Below, piece after piece: positions 1 to 8,227 of a stretch of DNA of 16,724 bases (its first letter is position 1; each line of letters opens with the position of its first letter). The stretch is from positions 1 through 16,724 of the forward strand of contig CANFIL010000013.1 in the NCBI GenBank assembly GCA_947447095.1, read 5' to 3'. The stretch is from Actinomycetota bacterium. GTDB lineage: Bacteria > Actinomycetota > Actinomycetes > S36-B12 > UBA5976. The position numbers were made by a program, and so were the translations under genes. Below the pieces are notes generated by a model. That model saw only the letters and a list, made by a program, of their open reading frames with translations. It was not told the origin of the DNA and did not search any database.

Positions 1-3121
<3,121 letters not shown>

Positions 3122-3144
3122 CGAAGGTCCTTCCGAGCTAGCTG

Positions 3145-3175
3145 TATTTACCGCGCACAAAATAAACCCTGTCAA
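3145..3175 (-). promoter_or_regulatory. candidate proximal rpoB promoter
   Basis: On the minus strand a perfect TTGACA (3170-3175) is followed after 19 bases by TAAATA (3145-3150), about 25 bases before the TTG start of rpoB. The -35 is ideal, but the spacer is long and the -10 lacks the final T, so this is a tentative alternative to the distal site at 3383-3411. Confidence 0.3.
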
Positions 3176-3382
3176 ATGCTTCGCATTTTGGGGTCAGTTT
3201 TATGGCACGGCGAAATAGCAGAATACCCAGAAATGGCTTCCGCTGTCCAATGCGGTCCAAAAAACCCCGTAAACCCTCGATTTTTTATCAATGGCCCCAC
3301 GCTTGGCTGGACAGCTAGTTCCAGCGGGCACCACCGAGAATCATCGGTTTGCGGGGGAAGGATCGCACTTTCTTGCGTGCCT

Positions 3383-3411
3383 ATAGTCACCCAGATTTGG
3401 GGATACGTCAA
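3383..3411 (-). promoter_or_regulatory. candidate distal rpoB promoter
   Basis: On the minus strand TTGACG (3406-3411), a 17-base spacer and GACTAT (3383-3388) lie just after the rplL terminator. Use of this site would give rpoB a leader of about 255 bases. It fits a housekeeping sigma factor promoter of actinobacterial type; assignment is by motif only. Confidence 0.45.
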
Positions 3412-3502
3412 GCACCAAATGAGGCCAATTTCTAATCGTTACCAAATAGGTCGGGTATGTGCGCTTGTGCACTGGATTAGTGCGAAATTTCCTTATCAAC
3501 AC

Positions 3503-3540
3503 AAAAACGTGTGGCCCCCTTTTCAGGGAGCCACACGTTT
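3503..3540 (-). terminator. intrinsic terminator after rplL
   Basis: Read on the minus strand, an 11-base stem (AAACGTGTGGC pairing with GCCACACGTTT) with further CCCT/AGGG pairing near the loop is followed by a T-rich run. It lies 14 bases after the rplL stop codon, so it ends or attenuates rplJL transcription before rpoB. Confidence 0.85.
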
Positions 3541-3554
3541 AGAAGTAAGTGAAC

Positions 3555-3941
3555 TTACTTAACGGTTACCTTAGCGCCAGCGCCTTCGAGCTGTGCCTTG
3601 GCTGCTTCAGCAGCGTCCTTCTTGACCTTCTCAAGAACTGGCTGTGGTGCGCCTTCAACGAGGTCCTTAGCTTCCTTCAAACCTAGGTTTGTTAGAGCGC
3701 GAACTTCCTTGATGACTGCAATCTTCTGTGCGCCACCGTCTTCGAGGATGACATCGAATTCATCCTGTTCAGCTGAAGCGCCACCGGCGTCGCCGCCAGC
3801 TGGTGCTGCTGCTGCAACTGCAACTGGAGCAGCTGCGGTTACGTTGAATACTTCTTCGAACTGTGAAACGAACTCAGAAAGTTCGATCAGTGTTAGTTCC
3901 TTGAATGCATCGATTAGTTCGTCGGTGCTGAGCTTAGCCAT
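3555..3941 (-). CDS. rplL: 50S ribosomal protein L7/L12
   Basis: Stalk protein of the large ribosomal subunit that recruits and stimulates translational GTPases; several dimers bind L10. The 128-residue length is normal. N-terminal dimerisation domain at about 1-33 (starts MAKLSTDELIDAFKELTLIE), an Ala/Gly/Pro hinge at about 36-56, and the C-terminal factor-binding domain from about 58, with the conserved KIAVIKEVRALTNLGLKEAK helix and the VEGAPQPVLE segment. GGAAG lies about seven bases before the ATG. It follows rplJ by 74 bases in the same unit and is followed by a strong intrinsic terminator. The stop codon lies inside a small AAGTAAGT/ACTTACTT palindrome at 3543-3560. Confidence 0.98.
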   Translation of the reverse strand: MAKLSTDELIDAFKELTLIELSEFVSQFEEVFNVTAAAPVAVAAAAPAGGDAGGASAEQDEFDVILEDGGAQKIAVIKEVRALTNLGLKEAKDLVEGAPQPVLEKVKKDAAEAAKAQLEGAGAKVTVK

Positions 3942-4015
3942 GATGGCTTCCTTTCAGTCGGGGGCTTGAAGGCCCGATAGTTACCAACTGCAATGTGCAA
4001 TTGGTGATGAGGGGC

Positions 4016-4708
4016 CTAGCCCTCGGTTGATTCCTCAGCTGGTGCTTCGGAAGTTTCTTCGGTTGCTGCTTCTTCGACTACTGCTTCTTCAGCAGCGGCC
4101 TCTGCAACTGGGGCTTCTTCTGCAACTTCTGCTGCAGCTTCAGCGACTGGTGCTTCTTCAACAGGAGCTGCTGCAGGTGCTTCTGGAGCACCAGCTGCGC
4201 CACCGGCTACGCGCAAAGCGTCGACGGTGCGTACTGCCTGTGAAAGAGGAGCCTGGAAGAGTGCTGCTGCCTTGGCCAGAGCTGCGTTTGCAGCGCCTGC
4301 GACCTTGGAGAGCAATACTTCGCGAGACTCGAGCTTTGCAAGCTTCTTGATGTCATCGGCAGTCAGGATCTTTCCATCCATGATGCCGCCCTTGACTACA
4401 AGTAGCGGATTTTCCTTAGCGAAGGTATCGAGGCCCTTTGCAGCAGCTACTGGATCGCCCTTAATAAAAGCGATAGCAGTTGGACCCTGCAACAGGTCAT
4501 CGAAGCCCAGAACGCCAGCATCTTTTGCGGCGATCTTCGTCAAGGTGTTCTTAACGACGGCGTAAGTGGTGTCATCACCCAATGAACGACGAAGCGTCTT
4601 GAGTTGACCCACAGTCAAACCGCGGTACTCGGTCAACACAGCAGCGTTCGAGGCACGGAATTCTTCCGTGATCTCTGCAACTGCGGCGGCCTTGTCAGCG
4701 CGTGCCAT
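4016..4708 (-). CDS. rplJ: 50S ribosomal protein L10 with acidic C-terminal tail
   Basis: L10 anchors the L7/L12 stalk to 23S rRNA and, in bacteria generally, represses its own operon by binding the leader mRNA. Residues 1-110 are a standard L10 RNA-binding domain (LTEYRGLTVGQLKTLRRSLG, VVKNTLTKIA, GPTAIAF), and about 130-165 is the helix that carries L7/L12 dimers. At 230 residues it is some 50 longer than the usual 170-180: residues about 172-230 are almost only Ala, Glu, Pro and Val, with a 13-residue duplication (EEAPVAEAAAEVA then EEAPVAEAAAEEA at about 185-210). AAGGAG sits about seven bases before the ATG. An L10 leader RNA with an attenuator precedes it, and a promoter at 4869-4898 makes rplJL a unit separate from rplKA. 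Confidence 0.97.
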   Translation of the reverse strand: MARADKAAAVAEITEEFRASNAAVLTEYRGLTVGQLKTLRRSLGDDTTYAVVKNTLTKIAAKDAGVLGFDDLLQGPTAIAFIKGDPVAAAKGLDTFAKENPLLVVKGGIMDGKILTADDIKKLAKLESREVLLSKVAGAANAALAKAAALFQAPLSQAVRTVDALRVAGGAAGAPEAPAAAPVEEAPVAEAAAEVAEEAPVAEAAAEEAVVEEAATEETSEAPAEESTEG

Positions 4709-4735
4709 GGTGCTCCTTAGAGATTTGTGACCCCA

Positions 4736-4862
4736 TGAAAAAAGCCCCGCGTAAGCGAGGCATGGCCAGAAAACTGGCTTAATACATCACCTACGCTGGC
4801 GCTCTGTTCCCAGAGCCTTAGCCATTGCTGGTTTCCCAACAAGGACCGGCGGTCTTCGGTAT
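4736..4862 (-). ncRNA. L10 leader (autoregulatory ribosomal protein leader)
   Basis: The minus-strand transcript expected from the promoter at 4869-4898 begins with ACCGAAGACCGCCGG, which resembles the conserved AGAC-containing L10/L12-binding element of bacterial L10 leaders, then has a paired region containing GGCTCTGGGAACAGAGCGCC and ends in a terminator hairpin before rplJ. Position directly upstream of rplJ supports the call. Boundaries are approximate; a covariance-model match (Rfam L10_leader) would settle it. Confidence 0.75.
4737..4765 (-). terminator. attenuator hairpin in the L10 leader
   Basis: On the minus strand GCCTCGC-TTAC-GCGGGGC forms a compact GC-rich stem followed directly by six T. 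It lies about 30 bases before the rplJ start codon, so it most likely acts as a premature terminator governed by the leader, not as an operon end. Confidence 0.75.
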
Positions 4863-4868
4863 GTATGA

Positions 4869-4898
4869 AGAGTACGGGTTTTGGGGGCTGGGAGTCAA
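4869..4898 (-). promoter_or_regulatory. rplJL promoter
   Basis: TTGACT (4893-4898), an 18-base spacer and TACTCT (4869-4874) on the minus strand. The predicted start lies right at the first conserved bases of the L10 leader, which strengthens the call. Confidence 0.6.
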
Positions 4899-4904
4899 AA
4901 CGGC

Positions 4905-4954
4905 CCAGATTTAGACCAGATTTCCACAGGATTGGGTTATTGACAGACATCTGG
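4905..4954. promoter_or_regulatory. repeated CCAGAT/ATCTGG boxes between divergent promoters
   Basis: CCAGATTT occurs twice as a direct repeat (boxes from 4905 and 4916) and an inverted ATCTGG follows at 4949-4954. They lie between the rplJL promoter and the toxin-like gene, as expected of an operator for a DNA-binding antitoxin. Function is inferred from position and repetition only. Confidence 0.3.
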
Positions 4955-4983
4955 CATGGGATGTTTCATTAAAACGTGCAAGT

Positions 4984-4989
4984 TACTTT
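4984..4989 (+). promoter_or_regulatory. candidate leaderless -10 element of the 4996 gene
   Basis: TACTTT fits the TANNNT -10 pattern and ends exactly six bases before the GTG start, so the transcript could begin at the start codon. A perfect TTGACA at 4940-4945 with TTTCAT 18 bases on (4964-4969) is an alternative promoter. Confidence 0.45.
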
Positions 4990-4995
4990 TCCGGA

Positions 4996-5229
4996 GTGTC
5001 CGGGGAAGATTTCAGTTTCACAGCGTCAGCGTTACGCCACGGCTATTCCGAAGCCGACATACTGCACGTTATTCGAAATCCATTAAGGGTGTTCGCCACT
5101 GACAATCGTGAAACTTTAATTCTCGGTCCACGGCCAAACGGCGAAATTCTCGAAGTAAAATTTCGAACCTTCGGAAACCAGATAACCGTATTCCACGCAA
5201 TGCGTGCCCGAAGAAAATACATATGGTGA
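4996..5229 (+). CDS. BrnT-like putative toxin
   Basis: A 77-residue basic protein starting at GTG (begins MSGEDFSFTASALRHGYSEA). The N-terminal ALRHGYSEADILHVIRNP segment, a central strand-rich region (ETLILGPRPNGEILEVKFRT), and a C-terminal FHAMRARRKY with clustered Arg/Lys resemble small BrnT-type RNase toxins of toxin-antitoxin modules; in that family the basic C-terminal part contributes to activity. The match is from memory of family shape, not a search. Its stop codon overlaps the next gene (ATG at 5223, TGA at 5227), a coupled two-gene arrangement with toxin first, as in brnTA. It is inserted on the opposite strand inside the ribosomal protein cluster, between rplA and the L10 leader. 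No Shine-Dalgarno is visible; a -10-like TACTTT six bases upstream suggests a leaderless mRNA. Confidence 0.7.
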   Translation: MSGEDFSFTASALRHGYSEADILHVIRNPLRVFATDNRETLILGPRPNGEILEVKFRTFGNQITVFHAMRARRKYIW

Positions 5230-5492
5230 TTGAAATGAAATTAGAAGATTACGACTACGAAGCCGCGGCAGACCGCGCAGAAAATTGGATTCCGCCCGAA
5301 GAGTACTTCGAAGCAGTTGAAATTTGGGAAACGCTTCGGAACTGCGACATCGATGCGACTGAGACTGTCACCCTAATAGGGCAGGCCCGTGAGTTGGGGC
5401 TGACGTGGCAGACCATTTCCTTCGCAATGAAGACCGATGAAAGTTTGTTGAGGACAAAGTTCGATTTTCCGAAGCCGAAGAAATCTGCGTAA
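5223..5492 (+). CDS. putative HTH antitoxin, partner of the 4996 gene
   Basis: An 89-residue acidic protein. The N-terminal half is rich in Asp/Glu (MVIEMKLEDYDYEAAADRAE), suited to binding the basic product of the gene before it. The C-terminal half, LIGQARELGLTWQTISFAMK then TDESLLRTKF, has the shape of a helix-turn-helix of the kind seen in small antitoxins and regulators (helix, A-x-x-x-G-x-x-W-x-x-I, recognition helix). It starts inside the end of the toxin-like gene, so translation is likely coupled; ATG 5235 and GTG 5226 are alternative starts. Repeated CCAGAT boxes upstream of the pair could be its operator. The role as antitoxin is inferred from pairing, charge and HTH; no family name was recognised. 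Confidence 0.65.
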   Translation: MVIEMKLEDYDYEAAADRAENWIPPEEYFEAVEIWETLRNCDIDATETVTLIGQARELGLTWQTISFAMKTDESLLRTKFDFPKPKKSA

Positions 5493-5506
5493 CAAGTTTA
5501 AGATGT

Positions 5507-5548
5507 AAGTAGTGAAGGCCCGGTCGATTGACCGGGCCTTCACTACTT
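5507..5548. terminator. bidirectional terminator between the 5223 gene and rplA
   Basis: A perfect 19-base stem (AAGTAGTGAAGGCCCGGTC and its complement) with a four-base GATT loop lies between the two converging stop codons. Flanking T runs are short on both sides, so efficiency is uncertain, but placement fits termination from both directions. Confidence 0.8.
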
Positions 5549-5558
5549 AATTCGAGAA

Positions 5559-6275
5559 TTAATCTTCGTCTTCAGTAAGCAGGTTGCGAGTCTTGTTGTA
5601 ATCCAACTGGATACCAGGACCCATCGTTGTTGAAAGAACAGCCTTCTTGATGTAGCGACCCTTTGACGAGGATGGCTTCACACGAAGAACTTCGTCCAAC
5701 GCTGCTGCGTAGTTTTCAACGAGCTGAACTTCGGTGAACGAAGCCTTGCCGATGATGAAGTGAAGGTTGGAGTGCTTGTCGACACGGAACTCGATCTTTC
5801 CACCCATGATGTCTTCAACTGCCTTAGCAACATCAAGAGTTACAGTTCCGGTCTTTGGATTTGGCATGAGGTTACGAGGACCAAGCACCTTACCCAAGCG
5901 ACCAACCTTGCCCATGAGATCTGGGGTTGCAACAACGGCGTCGAAGTCCGTCCAGCCACCTGCGACCTTGTCGATCAATTCGTCAACGCCAACGAAGTCA
6001 GCGCCTGCTGCGCGAGCTTCGTCTGCCTTTTCACCAGCGGCGAAGACCAGGACGCGTGCGGTCTTGCCAGTGCCGTGTGGAAGGTTGACGGTTGAACGAA
6101 CCATCTGATCAGCCTTGCGAGGATCAACACCAAGGAACATTGCGACCTCAACGGTCTGGTCAAACTTGGATGATGCTGCGCCAGCCTTAGCTAGACGAAC
6201 TGCAGTCAAAGGACTGTAGAGCGCATCTTTGTCGATCGTTGCGGCGGCTGCGTTATAAGCCTTACCGTGCTTCAT
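5559..6275 (-). CDS. rplA: 50S ribosomal protein L1
   Basis: L1 binds 23S rRNA at the mobile L1 stalk and helps release deacylated tRNA. The protein has 238 residues, normal for bacterial L1. The start at 6275 (MKHGKAYNAAAATIDKDALY) is preferred over an in-frame ATG six codons upstream because AGGAG lies about seven bases before it. Visible signatures are VEVAMFLGVDPRKADQMVR, the NLPHGTGKTARVLVFA segment, and the highly conserved LGPRNLMPNPKTGTV motif followed by the VEFR-like IEFRVDKHSNLH stretch. It follows rplK after about 64 bases. A strong hairpin shared with the converging toxin/antitoxin-like pair closes the unit, so rplA is not in the same transcript as rplJ here. Confidence 0.98.
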   Translation of the reverse strand: MKHGKAYNAAAATIDKDALYSPLTAVRLAKAGAASSKFDQTVEVAMFLGVDPRKADQMVRSTVNLPHGTGKTARVLVFAAGEKADEARAAGADFVGVDELIDKVAGGWTDFDAVVATPDLMGKVGRLGKVLGPRNLMPNPKTGTVTLDVAKAVEDIMGGKIEFRVDKHSNLHFIIGKASFTEVQLVENYAAALDEVLRVKPSSSKGRYIKKAVLSTTMGPGIQLDYNKTRNLLTEDED

Positions 6276-6339
6276 ATTTTTCTCCTCTTTCATTGGAGCT
6301 CGTGGTGTGAGCCTGAAGCGGCCCTCCCACTAGGGGGTG

Positions 6340-6768
6340 TTAGCTAACAGTTACGCCCATTGAGCGTGCGGTGCCTTCGATGATCAGCATTGCTGCTTCT
6401 TCATCATTGGCGTTGAGGTCGACCATCTTGACCTTGGCGATTTCGCGCACCTGATCCTTGGTGATGTTTGCAACCTTGTTGGTGTGTGGAACGCCTGAAC
6501 CCTTCTCAATGCCTGCGGCCTTGAGGATGAGCTTGGCGGCTGGTGGAGTCTTCAGGATGAAGTCGAATGAACGGTCTTCGTAGACCGAGATTTCAACTGG
6601 GATTACCTGTCCACGCTGTGCTTCTGTTGCAGCGTTGTACGCCTTGCAGAAGTCCATGATGTTGACACCATGCTGACCTAGCGCTGGACCAACTGGTGGA
6701 GCCGGATTGGCTTCGCCTGCCTTGATCTGTAGCTTGATCAGACCGGTGACCTTTTTCTTTGGGGCCAT
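6340..6768 (-). CDS. rplK: 50S ribosomal protein L11
   Basis: L11 binds the GTPase-associated region of 23S rRNA and takes part in factor binding and the stringent response. The 142-residue length is normal. The N-terminal domain carries the conserved NPAPPVGPALGQHGVNIMDF loop with the paired prolines known as the thiopeptide-sensitive site, and the C-terminal RNA-binding domain includes SFDFILKTPPAAKLILKAAG and the final IIEGTARSMGVTV motif. The gene begins 24 bases after nusG, so the two are co-transcribed. The Shine-Dalgarno is weak (AGGAC about 13 bases before ATG). Confidence 0.98.
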   Translation of the reverse strand: MAPKKKVTGLIKLQIKAGEANPAPPVGPALGQHGVNIMDFCKAYNAATEAQRGQVIPVEISVYEDRSFDFILKTPPAAKLILKAAGIEKGSGVPHTNKVANITKDQVREIAKVKMVDLNANDEEAAMLIIEGTARSMGVTVS

Positions 6769-6792
6769 GTCTTTTCGCGTCCTTTTTCTTTG

Positions 6793-7716
6793 TTAGTTCT
6801 TTTGGATCTGGTTGAAGCCCAGTTCCACGGGAGTCTCGCGGCCGAAGATTTCGACCAGACCCACGACCTTTTGTGCATCCAGATTGATTTCAGCAATCGA
6901 GGCATGCAGTGTGGCAAACGGACCGTCAACAACCGTGACCGAATCACCGATGTTCAAATCGATGTCGATCTTGGCAGCCGATGCTCCAAGTGCCGAATCC
7001 TTGCCAGCCGATGAAGCAGCGGCAGCTGCAGCAACAGTGGCAAGAGGCTTTTCAACAGCAGGGCGAAGCATGTCGAATGCTTCGTCTGTTGTTAGTGGCG
7101 CAGGGTTGTGACCCTGTCCCACAAATCCAGTTACACCAGGGGTGTGGCGAACAACGCCCCATGATTCGTCGGTGAGGTCCATGCGAACCAAGACGTATCC
7201 AGGGAACTTGTTGCGCTTGACCAGCTTGCGCTGGCCATTCTTGATTTCAGTTACTTCTTCCTGCGGAACAGCAACTTCGTAGATGTATTCCTCCATGTTG
7301 AGGGAAACGCTACGAGTTTCAAGATTTTGCTTTACGCGATTTTCGAATCCTGCGTATGAGTGGAGTACGTACCAGTCACCAATTTGTGATTCCAAGCGTG
7401 CGCGGAACGCAGCGATTGGATCTTCGTCATCGGCATCTTCATCGGCAGCTTCTGGCTCAGTTGCATCAACGGCTTCGCCAGTGATTTCCTGCTCAACGAT
7501 TGCTGACAAGTCGAAGTTTGCAGCAACAGCTTCGTCGCTATCGTCTTCGTTGACTTCGCCAACTTCATCAACTTCGACAGGACCGTTGTAGTCCTGTTCG
7601 ACGATGTGTGCCGCTTCTTCAGATGATGGTGCTGCTTCAGAAACATTTGCTGGATCGGCGACGAGGACTTCCTCGGTCGATGCGTTTGCTTCTAAGAACA
7701 TTGGATTTTCAGTCAT
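6793..7716 (-). CDS. nusG: transcription termination/antitermination protein NusG with acidic N-terminal extension
   Basis: NusG binds RNA polymerase through its NGN domain and Rho or ribosomal protein S10 through its KOW domain. Here the 307-residue protein has three parts. Residues 1 to about 110 are an acidic, low-complexity extension (many Glu, Asp, Ala). The NGN domain at about 114-215 begins DWYVLHSYAGFENRVKQNLE and contains RNKFPGYVLVRMDLTDESW and HTPGVTGFVG. An Ala-rich linker at about 225-250 leads to the KOW domain from about 255 (GDSVTVVDGPFATLHASIAE) to the end. Classical NusG is about 180 residues; acidic extensions are common in actinobacteria but long here. AGGAAA lies before the ATG. 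It sits 19 bases after secE and 24 before rplK, in one operon. Confidence 0.97.
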   Translation of the reverse strand: MTENPMFLEANASTEEVLVADPANVSEAAPSSEEAAHIVEQDYNGPVEVDEVGEVNEDDSDEAVAANFDLSAIVEQEITGEAVDATEPEAADEDADDEDPIAAFRARLESQIGDWYVLHSYAGFENRVKQNLETRSVSLNMEEYIYEVAVPQEEVTEIKNGQRKLVKRNKFPGYVLVRMDLTDESWGVVRHTPGVTGFVGQGHNPAPLTTDEAFDMLRPAVEKPLATVAAAAAASSAGKDSALGASAAKIDIDLNIGDSVTVVDGPFATLHASIAEINLDAQKVVGLVEIFGRETPVELGFNQIQKN

Positions 7717-7735
7717 GTTGTTTTCCTACCTGCCA

Positions 7736-7951
7736 CTATCCGAAAATCAGAATGACTAGACGAGTGAAACCGAGGTCAAGTGCTTGCACGAGCAATGCCA
7801 TGATCGTGACGAACACGATAACTACGCCGGTGTATGTGACAACCTGTTGCTTGGTTGGCCATGTGACCTTACGCAGTTCAATAGTGACCTCACGCAAGAA
7901 GCGCTTGGTACGCGTGAAGAAACCTACGCGTTCTGCTGATGCAGTACTCAT
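7736..7951 (-). CDS. secE: preprotein translocase subunit SecE
   Basis: SecE clamps SecY in the SecYEG protein-export channel of the cytoplasmic membrane. The 71-residue protein is the single-spanning form typical of actinobacteria: an amphipathic N-terminal part with the conserved FLREVTIELRKVTWPTKQQV motif at about 18-37 and one membrane segment at about 39-60 (TYTGVVIVFVTIMALLVQAL). GAAGGAAG lies about eight bases before the ATG. It follows tRNA-Trp after 52 bases and leads into nusG, the usual bacterial pairing; SecA, the motor of the same channel, is encoded at the other end of the window. Confidence 0.98.
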   Translation of the reverse strand: MSTASAERVGFFTRTKRFLREVTIELRKVTWPTKQQVVTYTGVVIVFVTIMALLVQALDLGFTRLVILIFG

Positions 7952-8003
7952 AACTCACTTCCTTCTTACGTAGAGGTGTGAACTTTTATTCACACCGTTT
8001 GTG

Positions 8004-8076
8004 CAGGGCCGGAGGGACTTGAACCCCCAACCGCCGGTTTTGGAGACCGGTGCTCTACCAATTGAGCCACGACCCT
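8004..8076 (-). tRNA. tRNA-Trp (anticodon CCA)
   Basis: A 73-base cloverleaf on the minus strand: acceptor AGGGTCG pairing with CGGCCCT (one T-G pair), D arm with TGGCTCAATTGGTAGAGCA, anticodon stem CCGGT/ACCGG around the loop CTCCAAA giving anticodon CCA, and a T arm with GGTTCAAGTCC. Discriminator base is G; the 3' CCA is not encoded. Trp tRNA directly before secE is a usual actinobacterial arrangement. Confidence 0.97.
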
Positions 8077-8111
8077 TTGCCACCATTCCCAGACCGTTTT
8101 CAGGCGCGCTG

Positions 8112-8141
8112 AATAAAGCTAAGAATTGTGCGGTGTGTCAA
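8112..8141 (-). promoter_or_regulatory. promoter of tRNA-Trp-secE-nusG-rplKA
   Basis: Perfect TTGACA (8136-8141) and TTTATT (8112-8117) separated by 18 bases on the minus strand, about 35 bases before the tRNA. It is the only good promoter-like site in the gap and follows a terminator of the upstream gene. Confidence 0.55.
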
Positions 8142-8150
8142 GTGTACGAC

Positions 8151-8192
8151 AAAAACCGTAGCCCGAAAACCCACTGTTTTCGGGGTTAGCGG
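8151..8192 (-). terminator. intrinsic terminator of the 8228-9946 gene
   Basis: On the minus strand a stem of at least nine bases (CCCGAAAAC with GTTTTCGGG) plus outer CCG/CGG pairs is followed by TTTTTG. It lies 35 bases after the stop codon of the secreted-protein gene and upstream of the tRNA promoter. Confidence 0.75.
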
Positions 8193-8227
8193 CTATCAGC
8201 CTGCCCAGCTTCCTAGTTTTCACCCAA

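Larger units (their letters stand above)
3122..3502 (-). other. rpoB leader region, non-coding, with inverted repeats
   Basis: This is the largest gene-free stretch in the window. The 79- and 128-codon open frames crossing it look like chance frames: no plausible Shine-Dalgarno, no recognisable motif, and one begins inside the -35 box. It holds two promoter-like sites and several inverted repeats: GCTGTCCA/TGGACAGC with 8-base arms at 3242-3249 and 3308-3315, enclosing an A6/T6 pair (3259-3264, 3281-3286), and a tight AAATGC-TTC-GCATTT hairpin near 3176-3190. An RNA leader controlling rpoB is possible but unproven. Confidence 0.5.

Noticed and set aside
3172..3562. 79-codon minus and 128-codon plus open frames between rplL and rpoB
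   Set aside because: No ribosome binding site, one starts inside the rpoB -35 box, the other ends in the rplL 3' end and crosses a terminator; both look like chance frames.
6276..6293. Earlier ATG start for rplA, six codons upstream
   Set aside because: The ATG at 6275 has AGGAG at proper distance and gives the normal L1 N-terminus; the upstream codons contain that ribosome binding site.
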